Assembly (NCBI RefSeq): GCF_003130795.1
Contig: NZ_CP029352.1
Span: 660,001-724,000, forward strand
Direction: 5' to 3'
Length of the DNA: 64,000 nucleotides
Source of the DNA: Azospirillum thermophilum
Lineage (GTDB): Bacteria; Pseudomonadota; Alphaproteobacteria; Azospirillales; Azospirillaceae
Shown piece after piece: positions 53,427 to 63,007 of the stretch. The notes under the pieces were generated by a model. That model had not been told where the DNA came from and did not search any database. It saw only the letters and a program-made list of their open reading frames with translations. A program made the position numbers and the translations under genes. How positions within the stretch are numbered: the stretch's first letter is position 1; each line of letters opens with the position of its first letter.

Positions 53427-55733
53427 CTACTGCTTCGGCAGGGCGTAGGCGATGACGTGGTCGCCGGGCGTCGTGCCGATGGAGCCGTGGCCGCCGGCGA
53501 CATGGACGACGAACTGGCGGCCGTCGGCCATGTAGCTCATCGGCGTCGCCTGGCCGCCGGCCGGCAGCCGGTGCTCCCAGAGCTGCCGGCCGGTGGTCAG
53601 GTCGTAGGCGCGCAGGTAGTTGTCGATCGACGCGCCCAGGAAGGCGACGCCTCCCGCCGTGATCATCGGTCCGCCGATGCCCGGCACGCCGAGCCGGATC
53701 GGCGGCAGCGGCACCGGGCCGGCATCCTGCACGGTGCCGTTCCTGTGCTTCCAGGCGATCTGGCCGGTGCGCAGATCGACCCCGGCGACATAGCCCCAGG
53801 GCGGCGCCTGGCAGGGCAGGCCCAGCGGCGAGGTGAAGGGCTGCATCCGCACCGCATAGGGACCGCCGACATTCATGTTCAGACCGGCCTCGCCGGTGTT
53901 GACCTTCTGGCCCGGCCCGACTTGGTCGCCGGGGATGAGCTGCGAGGTGAAGGCGAGGTATGTCGGCATGCCGAACATCACCTGCCGCACCGGATCGACC
54001 GCGACGGAGCCCCAGTTGAACACGCCGAAATTGCCGGGATAGACCAGCGTCCCCTGCAGCGACGGCGGGGTGTAGCGTCCCTCGTAGCGGAGCGAGTGGA
54101 AGCGGATCCGGCAGGCGAGCTGGTCGAACAGGGTGACGCCCCACATGTTCGATTCCTTCAGCGGCTCCGGCATGAAGGTCAGGCCCGACACCGGCTGCGT
54201 CGGCGAGGAGAAATCCTCGGGGATGGTGCCGCCGGGGGCGGGGACCTCCCTGATCGGGAAGATCGGCTCGCCGGTGCGGCGGTCCAGCACATAGATGTCG
54301 CCCTGCTTGGTCGGCCCGACCAGCGCCGGCACCCGGCCGCCGGGCGTATCGAGGTCGAGCAGGACAGGCTGGGCCGGCACATCCATGTCCCACAGGTCGT
54401 GATGCACCGTCTGGCGGACCCAGCGGAGCTGCCCGGTCGCCAGATCCAGCGCCACGATGGAGGAGGAGAAGCGTTCCACCTCGGGGCTGCGGCCCATGCC
54501 GAGCTGGTCGGGCGTCCGGTTGCCCAGTGGCACATAGACCAGCCCCAGCGTCTCGTCGGCGCTCATCACAGACCAGCTGTTGGGGGAGTTGGCGGTGTAG
54601 GTCTCGTCGGGGCCGAGCGGGGTGGTGCGGTCGGGATTGCCGGAATCCCAGTTCCACACCAGGGCGCCGCTGCCGGCGTCATAGGCGCGGATGACGCCCG
54701 ACGGCTCCTGCATCGCATAGTTGTCGTTGACCGATCCGCCGATGACGACCAGCCCCCGCGCCACCACGGGCGGCGAGGTGGAATAGTAGAAGCCGCTCTT
54801 CCTGTTCGGCATGTTGGCCCACAGGTCCACCGTGCCCTCGCGGCCGAAGCCGGGGCAGGGCGTGCCGGTCAGCGCGTCGAGCGCGATCAGCCGGGCGTCG
54901 GCGGTCGGCAGGAAGATGCGGGCGGCACAGCTCTGCCCGCTCCGCGCGGGATCGGCATGGTAGGAGACGCCGCGGCAGGTCTGATGCTGCCGGTTGTCGT
55001 CCAGCGGGATCTTCGGGTCGAAGCGCCAGCGCTCCTGCCCGGTCGCGGCGTCCAGCGCGATGGCGATGTGGTGCGGCGTGCAGAGATAGAGCAGGTCCCC
55101 CACCTTCAGCGGCGTCACTTGGTAGGTCGTCTCCGACACGTCCTCCGGCCGCTTCATGTCGCCGGTGCGGTAGGTCCAGGCCACCTGCAGCTTGCCGACG
55201 GTCTGCGGCGTGATCTGGGCCAGCGGCGAATAGCGCTGGCCGTAGGGACTGCGGCCGTAATCGTGCCACTCGCCCGCCGGTACGCCGCCGGTGTCGGCAT
55301 CGGGGGTGACGGCGCCGGCGGTCAACCGCCCCTCCAGGTCGTGGGGATCGCGCAGCATCGATGCGCCGGCCACCGCCAGCGCGGCGATCACCGCGATCCA
55401 CAGCGCCGCCCGGCCGATCCACCAGCCCGGCGTCCGCCCGGTCGCCCAGGGGGTGAGCAGCCACAGCCCGAGAAGCACCACCAGCCCGCCGCGGGTGCCG
55501 AGCTGCCACCAGTCGAGCCCGACCTCCGACAGCGCCCAGCCCAGCGTCCCGGCGATCAGCAGGGCGTAGAGCAGCCGTGCCGCCGGGCTGCGCCGCAGCA
55601 CCAGAAGCGACGTCGCGAGAAAGGCGATGCCGGCCAGCAGATAATACCAGCTTCCGCCCAGCGAGATCAGCCAGCCACCCCCGAATCCGAGGGCGAGCCC
55701 GATGACGAGGAAGAGAATGAAGGTGATTGCCAT
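53427..55733 (-). CDS. gcd: membrane-bound PQQ-dependent glucose dehydrogenase
   Basis: A 768-residue quinoprotein. Five N-terminal membrane helices (about residues 1-125) precede the beta-propeller domain, which starts EWHDYGRSPYGQRYSPLAQI. Propeller and PQQ marks include WRFDPKI, YSTSPPVVARGLVVIGG, NWDSGNPD, VHHDLWDMDVPAQPVL and GDIYVLDRRTGEP. It oxidises glucose and other aldoses to lactones in the periplasm, passing electrons to ubiquinone. Gluconate formed can dissolve mineral phosphate. PQQ synthesis genes are not in this window. Confidence 0.95.
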   Translation of the reverse strand: MAITFILFLVIGLALGFGGGWLISLGGSWYYLLAGIAFLATSLLVLRRSPAARLLYALLIAGTLGWALSEVGLDWWQLGTRGGLVVLLGLWLLTPWATGRTPGWWIGRAALWIAVIAALAVAGASMLRDPHDLEGRLTAGAVTPDADTGGVPAGEWHDYGRSPYGQRYSPLAQITPQTVGKLQVAWTYRTGDMKRPEDVSETTYQVTPLKVGDLLYLCTPHHIAIALDAATGQERWRFDPKIPLDDNRQHQTCRGVSYHADPARSGQSCAARIFLPTADARLIALDALTGTPCPGFGREGTVDLWANMPNRKSGFYYSTSPPVVARGLVVIGGSVNDNYAMQEPSGVIRAYDAGSGALVWNWDSGNPDRTTPLGPDETYTANSPNSWSVMSADETLGLVYVPLGNRTPDQLGMGRSPEVERFSSSIVALDLATGQLRWVRQTVHHDLWDMDVPAQPVLLDLDTPGGRVPALVGPTKQGDIYVLDRRTGEPIFPIREVPAPGGTIPEDFSSPTQPVSGLTFMPEPLKESNMWGVTLFDQLACRIRFHSLRYEGRYTPPSLQGTLVYPGNFGVFNWGSVAVDPVRQVMFGMPTYLAFTSQLIPGDQVGPGQKVNTGEAGLNMNVGGPYAVRMQPFTSPLGLPCQAPPWGYVAGVDLRTGQIAWKHRNGTVQDAGPVPLPPIRLGVPGIGGPMITAGGVAFLGASIDNYLRAYDLTTGRQLWEHRLPAGGQATPMSYMADGRQFVVHVAGGHGSIGTTPGDHVIAYALPKQ

Positions 55734-55804
55734 AGCCCCGGCTCCCTGGTTCGGGACAGGAACACGGGGATCCGGCAACCGTTCCGTTCCAGCCGACGCA
55801 ACGC

Positions 55805-56614
55805 TCAGCCTTCGGTCCGGGGTGTGGCATTATTACGGTAGAGCTCCGGCCGCCGGTCGTCCAGATGCGTTCCCGCCGCCCGCAAGGCCGCCAGCCGGGC
55901 CGGATCCAGTTCCGCGACCAGCAGCTCCTCCGACTGCCCGGCCCGCGCCAGGACCGATCCGTCCGGCCCGGCGACCGTGCTGAGCCCGCAATAGGTCAGC
56001 CGTCCTTCCCGGCCGCAGCGGTTGGCATAGGCGACGTACAGGCCGTTCTCGAAGGCGCGGGCGGGCACGATGGTCTCGGCGACGATGCGGTAGGGGTCCA
56101 TCAGCGCGGTCGGCACCAGCACCGCGTCCGCCCCGGCCAGCGCGTGGCGGCGCACCAGCTCCGGGAACTCGACGTCGTAGCAGATCAGCACGCCGCAGCG
56201 CAGCCCGCCGACCTCCGCCAGCGCAAAGGCGTCGGGCCCCGCCGCAAAGCAGGACCGGTCGAGTTCGCCATAGAGATGCGTCTTGCGCTGGTTCAGCAGG
56301 GGCCGCCCGTCCGGCCCGATCAGTTGCGCGGCATTGTACACCGCCCCGTCCGCCCCCCGCTCCGGATAGCCGTAGAGGATGGCGATGCCGCTGGCCCGGG
56401 CGGTCTCCGCGAGGCGGGCGGCGCTCGGCCCGTCCGCCGGCTCGGCCCCGGCCCGCACCGCGTCGGGACCGATGTCGTAGCCGGTCAGCACCATCTCCGG
56501 GCAGATCAGCAGCGCCCCGCCGCCGGCCGCAGCCTCCGCCGCCGCCCGCCCGATGCGGTCGAGCGTGCCGGCCTTGCCGTCGCCGCCCCCGGTCTGGAAC
56601 AGCGCGATCCGCAT
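55805..56614 (-). CDS. carbon-nitrogen hydrolase (nitrilase superfamily)
   Basis: A 269-residue CN hydrolase. The Glu-Lys-Cys triad is visible: Glu in LLICPEMVLTGYDIG, Lys in NQRKTHLYGELD, Cys in CGVLICYDVEFPE. Members include N-carbamoylputrescine amidase, omega-amidase and formamidases. Next to an agmatinase and a PotABCD-type transporter, a role in polyamine or guanidine-compound breakdown is likely. Its ATG overlaps the agmatinase stop (TGATG), so the two are coupled. Confidence 0.88.
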   Translation of the reverse strand: MRIALFQTGGGDGKAGTLDRIGRAAAEAAAGGGALLICPEMVLTGYDIGPDAVRAGAEPADGPSAARLAETARASGIAILYGYPERGADGAVYNAAQLIGPDGRPLLNQRKTHLYGELDRSCFAAGPDAFALAEVGGLRCGVLICYDVEFPELVRRHALAGADAVLVPTALMDPYRIVAETIVPARAFENGLYVAYANRCGREGRLTYCGLSTVAGPDGSVLARAGQSEELLVAELDPARLAALRAAGTHLDDRRPELYRNNATPRTEG

Positions 56615-57671
56615 CAGGCCGCCCCGCCGCGCCGCGCCTCCAGCGCCCTGACGGCGAGGCACAGGATCTCGAACAGCATCTGGCCGGCGGCATGGGCGGT
56701 GTTGGTGGTGGCGTCGTACTGCGGCGCCACCTCCACCACGTCGCCGCCGATGACGTCGATCCATTGAGGCCGCGCAGGATCTGCAGCGCCTCCCGCGTCG
56801 TCAGCCCGCCGATCTCCGGCGTCCCGGTCCCCGGCGCGAAGACCGGGTCCAGGCAGTCCACGTCGAAGGAGACATAGACCGGCCCGTCGCCCACCACCCG
56901 GCGCGCCGTCTCGATCACCGCCGCGATGCCCATCTGCGGGATTTCCTCGGCATGGATCACCGTCATGCCGCTGTCGTAGGAGAACTCCCACAGATATTCG
57001 GCGCTGCCGCGGATGCCGATCTGCACCGTGCGCTCGGGATCGAGCACGCCGTCCAGCACCGCCTGACGGAACGGCCCGCCGTGATGGAACTTCGAGCCCT
57101 CATAGGCGCCGCCGGTGTCGCAATGGGCGTCGAAATGGACCATGCCGACCGGCCGCCCCCGCCCCAGCGCCTTCAGGATCGAATAGCTGATGGAATGGTC
57201 GCCGCCGACCGACAGCGGCACCACGCCGGCATCCATCACCTTGTGGTAGAAGGCCTGGATGTCGGCATGGCACTGCTCCAGGCTGAAGCGGCTGCCCAGC
57301 GGCACGTCGCCGACGTCGGCCAGCTTGCAGGCGGCGGCCGGCACCATGCGCAGGGCGTGCTCGTAGGGGCCGATGCGCTCCATCGTGCGCACCGCCCGCG
57401 GCCCGAAGCGCGAGCCCGCCCGGTTGGTGACGCCGAGGTCCATCGGCACGCCGATCAGCGCGATGTCCAGCCCGGCGAAATCGGGGCTGTCCGCCGCGTC
57501 CGGCAGATAGGGCGCGTCCAGCAGGGTGGAGACGCCGGCGAAGGGCTGGAAGCGCTTGCCCCCGCTGAACTGCAGGGTCGCCACCCGGCGGAACTCCGGG
57601 TCGTGGAAGTCGTCGCCGCCGGAGCCGCTGTATTTCGCACGCAGACGGTCGAGGTTCTGGGGATCGGTCAT
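56614..57671 (-). pseudogene. speB: agmatinase/ureohydrolase, frameshifted
   Basis: A ureohydrolase of about 352 residues in two frames. The first part from ATG 57671 has LSVGGDHSISYSILKALGRG, VHFDAHCDT and SFDVDCLDPVFAPGTGTPE, which hold the manganese ligands. It reads LQILRGLNG and then shifts near 56760. The other frame continues IDVIGGDVVEVAPQYDATTN and ends ARRGGAA. A single missing base between AATGG and ATC on the coding strand explains the break. The family turns agmatine into putrescine and urea (or acts on related guanidino compounds). Pseudogene or base-call error. Confidence 0.85.
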
Positions 57672-57699
57672 TGCGGGTCTCGTCAGGAAAATCCGGGGA

Positions 57700-58497
57700 T
57701 CAGTCGTGCTTGGCCCAGGCGCCGAGCAGCCGGGGCAGGTCGCCGAACCGCGCGATCAGGCCGAACACCAGCGCGGTCAGGGCGACGAAGAGGACGGTCA
57801 CGGCCGCCATGGTCGGCGTGTAGCCGTAGCGCAGCGCGTTGAAGATCTTGATGGGCAGCGTCTCCAGCGTGAAGCCCACCACCATGTAGGCGACGATGTA
57901 CTCGTTCAGCGACAGCACGAAGGCGAAGGCGAAGCCGGAGATCACGTAGGGCCGCACCAGCGGCATCACCACCGTGCGCAGCACCGTCCGGTCGTCCGCC
58001 CCCATGGTCGCCGCCGCCTCGACATAGGAGCGGTCGACCGCTCCGAATCCCAGCGACAGCGTCACCAGCGGCAGCGTCACGAAGAAGATCGCGTGGCTGA
58101 CCACCACCGTCCAGGGAGCGCCATATTCGCCGACCGCCGCCCAGAAGCTGAGGAAGCCCAGCGCGGTGATGACCGGCGGCAGGATGAAGGGCGTCATGCC
58201 CAGCACCTCGAAGGCGCGGGCCCAGGGCGCCTTCCAGCGCCACAGGAACCAGGCCAGCGGAAAGGCGATCAGCACCGCCAGCGCCGCCGACAGGGTGGCG
58301 ACCACCAGGCTGGCGACCAGCGCGTCCCGCCAGCCGGGATCGGTGAAGACCTCGGCGTACCAGGACAGCGAGAAGCCCTTGGGCGGGAAGTCCAGCGACT
58401 TCCTGGCGTTGACCGACACGCCGGCCACCACCATCAGCGGGGCGGCCAGCACCAGCGCGATCAGGCTGGCCGCCAGGGTGTTGAGACGTCGCAGCAT
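57700..58497 (-). CDS. ABC transporter permease (PotC/YdcV-like)
   Basis: A 265-residue permease with six helices and the EAA loop YVEAAATMGADDRTVLRTVV in the cytoplasmic part. It belongs to the polyamine/opine/thiamine transporter class. Its ATG overlaps the upstream permease stop (TGATG). Substrate is inferred from the adjacent agmatinase. Confidence 0.9.
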   Translation of the reverse strand: MLRRLNTLAASLIALVLAAPLMVVAGVSVNARKSLDFPPKGFSLSWYAEVFTDPGWRDALVASLVVATLSAALAVLIAFPLAWFLWRWKAPWARAFEVLGMTPFILPPVITALGFLSFWAAVGEYGAPWTVVVSHAIFFVTLPLVTLSLGFGAVDRSYVEAAATMGADDRTVLRTVVMPLVRPYVISGFAFAFVLSLNEYIVAYMVVGFTLETLPIKIFNALRYGYTPTMAAVTVLFVALTALVFGLIARFGDLPRLLGAWAKHD

Positions 58498-59351
58498 CAC
58501 GCCCCCTCCTCCCGTCGTCCGGCCATCAGGGCGAGCCCGACCAGCGCCAGGCTGACCAGCACCAGGAACACCGCCATGGCCGCGGCGAAGGGCATGTTGG
58601 ACTGGTAGATCGCCTGGTCGGTGATCAGCACCGACAGGGTCCAGTGCTGCGGCTTGCCCAGCAGTTGCGGCAGCAGGTAGGAGCCGAGCGCGAAGACGAA
58701 GACCATGATCGTCGTGGCGACGATGGTGTTGCGCAGCCCCGGCACCAGCACCGTGAAGAAGGCCCGCAGCGGCGAGGCGCCGAGCGTGCGCGCCGCCTCC
58801 ACCAGATAGGGGTCGAAGCGGGCGAGCGCCGGGTACAGCACCAGCACCGTGTAGGGGAAGGCCTGATAGACCAGCCCGGCCAGCAGCCCGCCGAAGCTCG
58901 GGCTCAGCGACTGCGGCGCCTCCATCAGGCCCAGCGCCACCAGCAGGTTGGTGATGCCGGCGGTCCGCGACAGCAGCGTCGACCAGGCGAAGCCGATGAT
59001 GACCTCCGACAGCGACAGGATCGACAGAAGGAAGACCAGCCAGCGGATCTGCCCCGCCCGCGGCAGCCGCACCAGGCGGTGGGTGAAGGGAAAGGCGATC
59101 CCGACCGACACCACCGCCACCAGCGCCGCCAGCCCCAGCGAGAAGGACAGCACCCCGCCGAAGAAGGCGGTCAGGAACCGCTCGTAATTGGCGAAGACGA
59201 GGTCCGGCTCGTAGAAGCCGCCGGGAACCCGCCGGAAGACGCTGACGGCGATCATCAGGCTGAAGGGGATGACGAAGAAGACGACCAGCATCAGCGCCGG
59301 GAACAGGATCGGCGAATGCTCGGCCAGCGTGCGCGGCGCCCGGCGGATCAT
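58497..59351 (-). CDS. ABC transporter permease (PotB/YdcU-like)
   Basis: A 284-residue permease with six helices, a large first periplasmic loop and the EAA motif YLVEAARTLGASPLRAFFTV. It pairs with the PotC-like permease. The ATG overlaps the ATP-binding gene stop by ATGA. Confidence 0.9.
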   Translation of the reverse strand: MIRRAPRTLAEHSPILFPALMLVVFFVIPFSLMIAVSVFRRVPGGFYEPDLVFANYERFLTAFFGGVLSFSLGLAALVAVVSVGIAFPFTHRLVRLPRAGQIRWLVFLLSILSLSEVIIGFAWSTLLSRTAGITNLLVALGLMEAPQSLSPSFGGLLAGLVYQAFPYTVLVLYPALARFDPYLVEAARTLGASPLRAFFTVLVPGLRNTIVATTIMVFVFALGSYLLPQLLGKPQHWTLSVLITDQAIYQSNMPFAAAMAVFLVLVSLALVGLALMAGRREEGA

Positions 59352-60415
59352 GGCGCATGCTCCACGGGCGGCGCCGGGGGCAGCACGATGCAGGACTCCC
59401 GCGGGAATTCCACCGTCAGCCGGCCGCCGGGCTGGACCGGCGGGCGGTCCTGCGGGCGGGACAGCGCGACGATCTCCCTGCCGGCCACGTCGATGCGGAA
59501 CTCGACGCTGGCGCCGAGGTCGCGCATGAAGGCGAGCGTGCCGCTCAGCCGGTTCGGTCCCTCCTGCCCGGCGGGGTGGACCAGCACCTCCTCCGGACGG
59601 ACCGACAGCAGCACCCGGCCCGACGGCGGCAGGCCGGGCAGGGCCAGCGTGCCGCCGGGAACCGCGACCGTGCCGGGGCCGGCGATCTCGCCGTCCAGCA
59701 GGTTGGTCATGCCGATGAAGTCGGCGACGAAGGCGTCGGCGGGCTGGCGGTAGACCTCCATCGGCGGGGCGGCCTGATGGATGCGGCCCTGCGACATCAC
59801 CACCACGAGGTCGGCCATGGTCATCGCCTCCCTCTGGTCGTGGGTGACGACGATGGTGGTGATGCCGAGACGCTGCTGAAGCTGCTTCAGCTCGATCTGC
59901 ATGGCCTCGCGCAGCTTGGCGTCCAGCGCCGACAGCGGCTCGTCCAGCAGGAACAGCTTGGGCGACAGGGCCAGCGCGCGGGCGATGGCGACGCGCTGCC
60001 GCTGGCCGCCGGACAGCTTGGACACCGGCCGGTCGGCCGCTCCGGGGAGCCGCACCAGCTCCAGCAGCTCCTCCGCCCGGCGCTTCTGTTCGGCACGGGG
60101 GGCGCCGCGGATGCGCAGGGGATAGGCGATGTTCTCCCCCGCCGTCAGGTGCGGGAACAGGGCGAGCGACTGGAACACCATCCCGAACTCCCGCGTGTGG
60201 GCGGGGGCGTCGGTGATGTCGCGGTCGTCGATGATCAGCCGGCCGCCGGAGGGATCCTCCAGCCCGGCGATCATCCGCAGCAGCGTGGTCTTGCCGCAGC
60301 CGGACGGCCCCAGCAGGCAGACGAACTGCCCGTGCGGGATGCGCAGGGACGCGCCGTGGACCGCGACGAAGGAGCCGTAGCGCTTGGTGAGGCCATCGAG
60401 GACGAGGGCGGACAT
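59348..60415 (-). CDS. ABC transporter ATP-binding protein (PotA-like)
   Basis: A 355-residue ATPase with Walker A LGPSGCGKTT, signature KLSGGQRQRVAIARAL and Walker B LFLLDEPLSALD. A C-terminal TOBE domain follows residue about 270 (VLLSVRPEEVLVH). It powers the permease pair. It follows the binding-protein gene after a 169-nt gap that contains a GC-rich hairpin. Confidence 0.93.
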   Translation of the reverse strand: MSALVLDGLTKRYGSFVAVHGASLRIPHGQFVCLLGPSGCGKTTLLRMIAGLEDPSGGRLIIDDRDITDAPAHTREFGMVFQSLALFPHLTAGENIAYPLRIRGAPRAEQKRRAEELLELVRLPGAADRPVSKLSGGQRQRVAIARALALSPKLFLLDEPLSALDAKLREAMQIELKQLQQRLGITTIVVTHDQREAMTMADLVVVMSQGRIHQAAPPMEVYRQPADAFVADFIGMTNLLDGEIAGPGTVAVPGGTLALPGLPPSGRVLLSVRPEEVLVHPAGQEGPNRLSGTLAFMRDLGASVEFRIDVAGREIVALSRPQDRPPVQPGGRLTVEFPRESCIVLPPAPPVEHAP

Positions 60416-60557
60416 GGGCGGGCCTCATTCCGGAGAGAGGGGGGCCTGGAGGGGATCGGACCGGTGACGGTCGGCAGGCGTCCCGGTCGTCCCGTCGGGG
60501 CAACGGACCGGAGCGCGGAGGGCGCGCCTTCGACTGCGCGGCCCATCGCGCCGATCC

Positions 60558-60579
60558 GGTCCCCGGGGGGCGGGGGACC
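60558..60579 (-). other. GC hairpin directly after the binding-protein gene
   Basis: GGTCCCC and GGGGACC form a 7-bp stem with an 8-nt loop, 6 nt beyond the binding-protein stop. Such hairpins commonly stabilise binding-protein mRNA and lower downstream expression. No T-run is present. Confidence 0.5.
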
Positions 60580-60584
60580 CGCCG

Positions 60585-61694
60585 TCACCCCACGATCATT
60601 TCCGTCCACTTCTGGTTCAGCCAGTCCGACTTCGCCTGATAGAGGTCGTAGCGCGGCAGGATCGGCGGAATGTCGGAGGACACGGCGGCGAACTCCTGGT
60701 CCGTCAGGTCGGTCGCCTTGCGGTCGATGGTCGGCGCGGTGCCGACCTTGCGCGACAGCAGCGCCTGGATCTGCGGCTGGCACATGTAGTCGACGAAGAC
60801 ATGCGCCAGATCCGCCGCCTTGGACGCGCGGGAGACCGCCCAGCTTCCGGAATCGAGGATGCCCCCCTCCTTCGGGAAGGTGGAGCGCACCGGATGGCCG
60901 TCCGCGGCGGCGAGGCCGGTGACGTCGTGATAGTACTGGCCCATCGGGATCTCGCCCGACTTCAGCGCCGCCTCGAACTGCGCTTCGTCGCGGTACCACA
61001 GCTTCACGTTGGCCTTCAGCTCGGCCAGCTTCCTGAAGCAGGCAAGCTGCCCGTCCTCGCTGTCGAGCTGCCTGGTGCCGCCGAAGAAGGTGGTGGCCGC
61101 GACCTCCAGCAGGAAGGAGTTGCTGACCAGCGCCAGCAGGCCCAGCTTGTCCTTGTTGGCCGGATCCCACAGCGCCGACCAGCTCGTCGGGGCGGTGGGA
61201 TAGCTCTTGGTGTTGGTCACCAGCGTGATGTACCAGGACACCGCGCCGACGCCGCTGACCCGGCCATCGGGGTACTTGTTGATCAGGTGCGGCAGGACCT
61301 TGGCGGAGTTCGGCAGCTTGCCGAGGTCGAAGGGCGCCCAAAGCTCCGCCGCCATGCCCTTCAGCATGGCGACCTGCGACATCATCGAGACGTCGGCCGG
61401 CGCCTGCCGGGCCCGCGCCGCCTGTTCGAGCTGGACCAGCCAGGCTTCGCCCGTCGGTTCCGCCACTGACTCCACCGCGATGCCCGTCGCCTTGGTGAAG
61501 TCCGGGAAAATGTGCTTGTCGAAGGACTCCTTGAAGTAGCCGCCATAGACCCCAACCTTCAGCGACTTGGTCTGGGCGCGGACGATGCCGGGAAAGCCGA
61601 TGGCCGCGGCGGTGGCGATGGTGCCGGCACCGGCCAGGATGGCGCGGCGCCCGATGGATGCGTGAAGTCCCTGTTTACCCGTCGTCTCGTTCAT
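60585..61694 (-). CDS. periplasmic substrate-binding protein (PotD/spermidine-putrescine type)
   Basis: A 369-residue exported protein with a twin-arginine-like signal (SIGRRAILAGAGTIATAAAI, cleavage after VRAQ). It is a type-2 binding fold of the PotD family: LKVGVYGGYFKESFDKHIFP, VSMMSQVAMLKGM, WSALWDPANKDKLG and a C-terminal PRYDLYQAKSDWLNQKWTEM. It is the first gene of the operon and delivers a polyamine-like ligand. The ATG at 61694 was chosen on the signal peptide. Confidence 0.9.
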   Translation of the reverse strand: MNETTGKQGLHASIGRRAILAGAGTIATAAAIGFPGIVRAQTKSLKVGVYGGYFKESFDKHIFPDFTKATGIAVESVAEPTGEAWLVQLEQAARARQAPADVSMMSQVAMLKGMAAELWAPFDLGKLPNSAKVLPHLINKYPDGRVSGVGAVSWYITLVTNTKSYPTAPTSWSALWDPANKDKLGLLALVSNSFLLEVAATTFFGGTRQLDSEDGQLACFRKLAELKANVKLWYRDEAQFEAALKSGEIPMGQYYHDVTGLAAADGHPVRSTFPKEGGILDSGSWAVSRASKAADLAHVFVDYMCQPQIQALLSRKVGTAPTIDRKATDLTDQEFAAVSSDIPPILPRYDLYQAKSDWLNQKWTEMIVG

Positions 61695-61817
61695 GGACGT
61701 AGCCTTTCCTTGCGGACGAACGTTGGTGTGGGCCGGGCACCGGTTCGCGGTTGCCGGCCGTGGGTACACATCATTAGACGGAGCATCCGCCTGCCCAAAA
61801 ATCACGAAGTTTTGTAT

Positions 61818-61843
61818 CTTACTTCGACATGCGTCAAAGTAAG
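61818..61843. promoter_or_regulatory. LysR-type operator candidate
   Basis: CTTACTT and AAGTAAG are perfect 7-bp inverted arms 12 nt apart. A second overlapping pair CGAAGT (61805-61810)/ACTTCG (61821-61826) is also present. It lies 54 nt before the LysR gene and 124 nt before the binding-protein gene, as expected for a shared activator/autorepressor site. Confidence 0.55.
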
Positions 61844-61896
61844 CGGGGCCGAATGACCCGAACCGGCTGCCACGAACGGGTGGGAGGGGGATCGCC

Positions 61897-62835
61897 ATGG
61901 CGATGATGCAGTTGGAGGCGGTTGATCTCCGCCTGTTGCGCATGTTCATGACCATCGTGGAGGCTGGCGGATTCACTGCGGCGCAGGGCGAACTGAATCT
62001 CTCGCTCTCCACCATCTCCACCCATTTCTCCGACCTGGAGGCCCGGCTCGGCGTGCGGCTCTGCCGGCGCGGCCGGTCGGGATTCCAGCTCACCGCCGAG
62101 GGGCAGTCGGTCTACGAGGAGCTGCGGCGCGTCTTCGACACGCTCGACCGTTTCCAGGCGCGGGTGCGGGGCCTGCGCGACCGGCTGACCGGGACGCTGA
62201 CCATCGGGCTGGTCGACAACACCCTGACCGACCCCAAGGCCCGGCTGGAGCGCGTCTTCGCCCGCTTCTCGGAGGAAGCGCCGGAGGTCTCGCTGTCGAT
62301 CAACGTGCGCCCGCCGAACGAGCTGCTGCGCGACGTGATCGGCGGCCAGCTCCAGGTCGCCATCTCCAGTTTTCCGCGCATCATCCCCAGCCTGTCCTAC
62401 CAGGACCTCTACCAGGAAACGAACCACTTCTATTGCGGCGAGGGGCATCCGCTCTTCACCGCCTCCGAGGAGGCCATCGACCTGGACGAGGTGCGGCGCT
62501 ACCGCCTCGTCTCCCGCGCCTACTGGGGGTATCGCGACCTGAAGATCTTCGCCATCACGACGCCCAAGGCGACGGTCTCCGACATCGAGGGGGCGGCGCG
62601 GCTGATCCTCTCCGGCACCTATCTCGGCTATCTGCCCGACCATTTCGCCGCCGGCTATGTGAAGCAGGGCCGGCTGCGGGTGCTGCTGCCCAAACAGCTG
62701 TCCTATCAGGCGCCGTTCCAGGTGGCGTACGACGCCAACCGGGCGCGCAGCCCGGTGGTGGAGCTCTTCATCGCCATCGTGAAGGAGGAGCTGGGCAGCG
62801 GCGGCCCGCGCGGGTCCGTCAGCCTGCCGCCCTGA
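61897..62835 (+). CDS. LysR-family transcriptional regulator
   Basis: A 312-residue LysR protein with an N-terminal HTH (residues about 8-65; GGFTAAQGELNLSLSTISTH) and a ligand-binding domain from about 92. It is divergent from the PotDABC-agmatinase operon, with a symmetric operator between. It probably controls that operon; the coinducer is not known. Confidence 0.88.
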   Translation: MAMMQLEAVDLRLLRMFMTIVEAGGFTAAQGELNLSLSTISTHFSDLEARLGVRLCRRGRSGFQLTAEGQSVYEELRRVFDTLDRFQARVRGLRDRLTGTLTIGLVDNTLTDPKARLERVFARFSEEAPEVSLSINVRPPNELLRDVIGGQLQVAISSFPRIIPSLSYQDLYQETNHFYCGEGHPLFTASEEAIDLDEVRRYRLVSRAYWGYRDLKIFAITTPKATVSDIEGAARLILSGTYLGYLPDHFAAGYVKQGRLRVLLPKQLSYQAPFQVAYDANRARSPVVELFIAIVKEELGSGGPRGSVSLPP

Positions 62836-62973
62836 CCGTCCCCTTGTCCGGGGCGGGGCCTCGCGCCCTTTGTCGGGCGCCGCGGATTTTGCGGCTTCTG
62901 TTGTCCCCATCCGGCCGTGCCGCTACTCTGCCCGCGTCACCACCCGAATCATGGTTCCCCGCCTGGCGACCGG

Positions 62974-63007
62974 CCATCGCCCGGCGTCCGCCATCGCCCG
63001 GCGTCCG
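62974..63007 (+). repeat. 17-bp tandem repeat
   Basis: Two exact copies of CCATCGCCCGGCGTCCG followed by a partial third (CCAT). Confidence 0.9.

Noticed and set aside
52650..55841. A 1063-codon plus-strand open frame across the GNAT gene and gcd
   Set aside because: It is out of frame with the GNAT gene and antisense to gcd, and lacks any domain.
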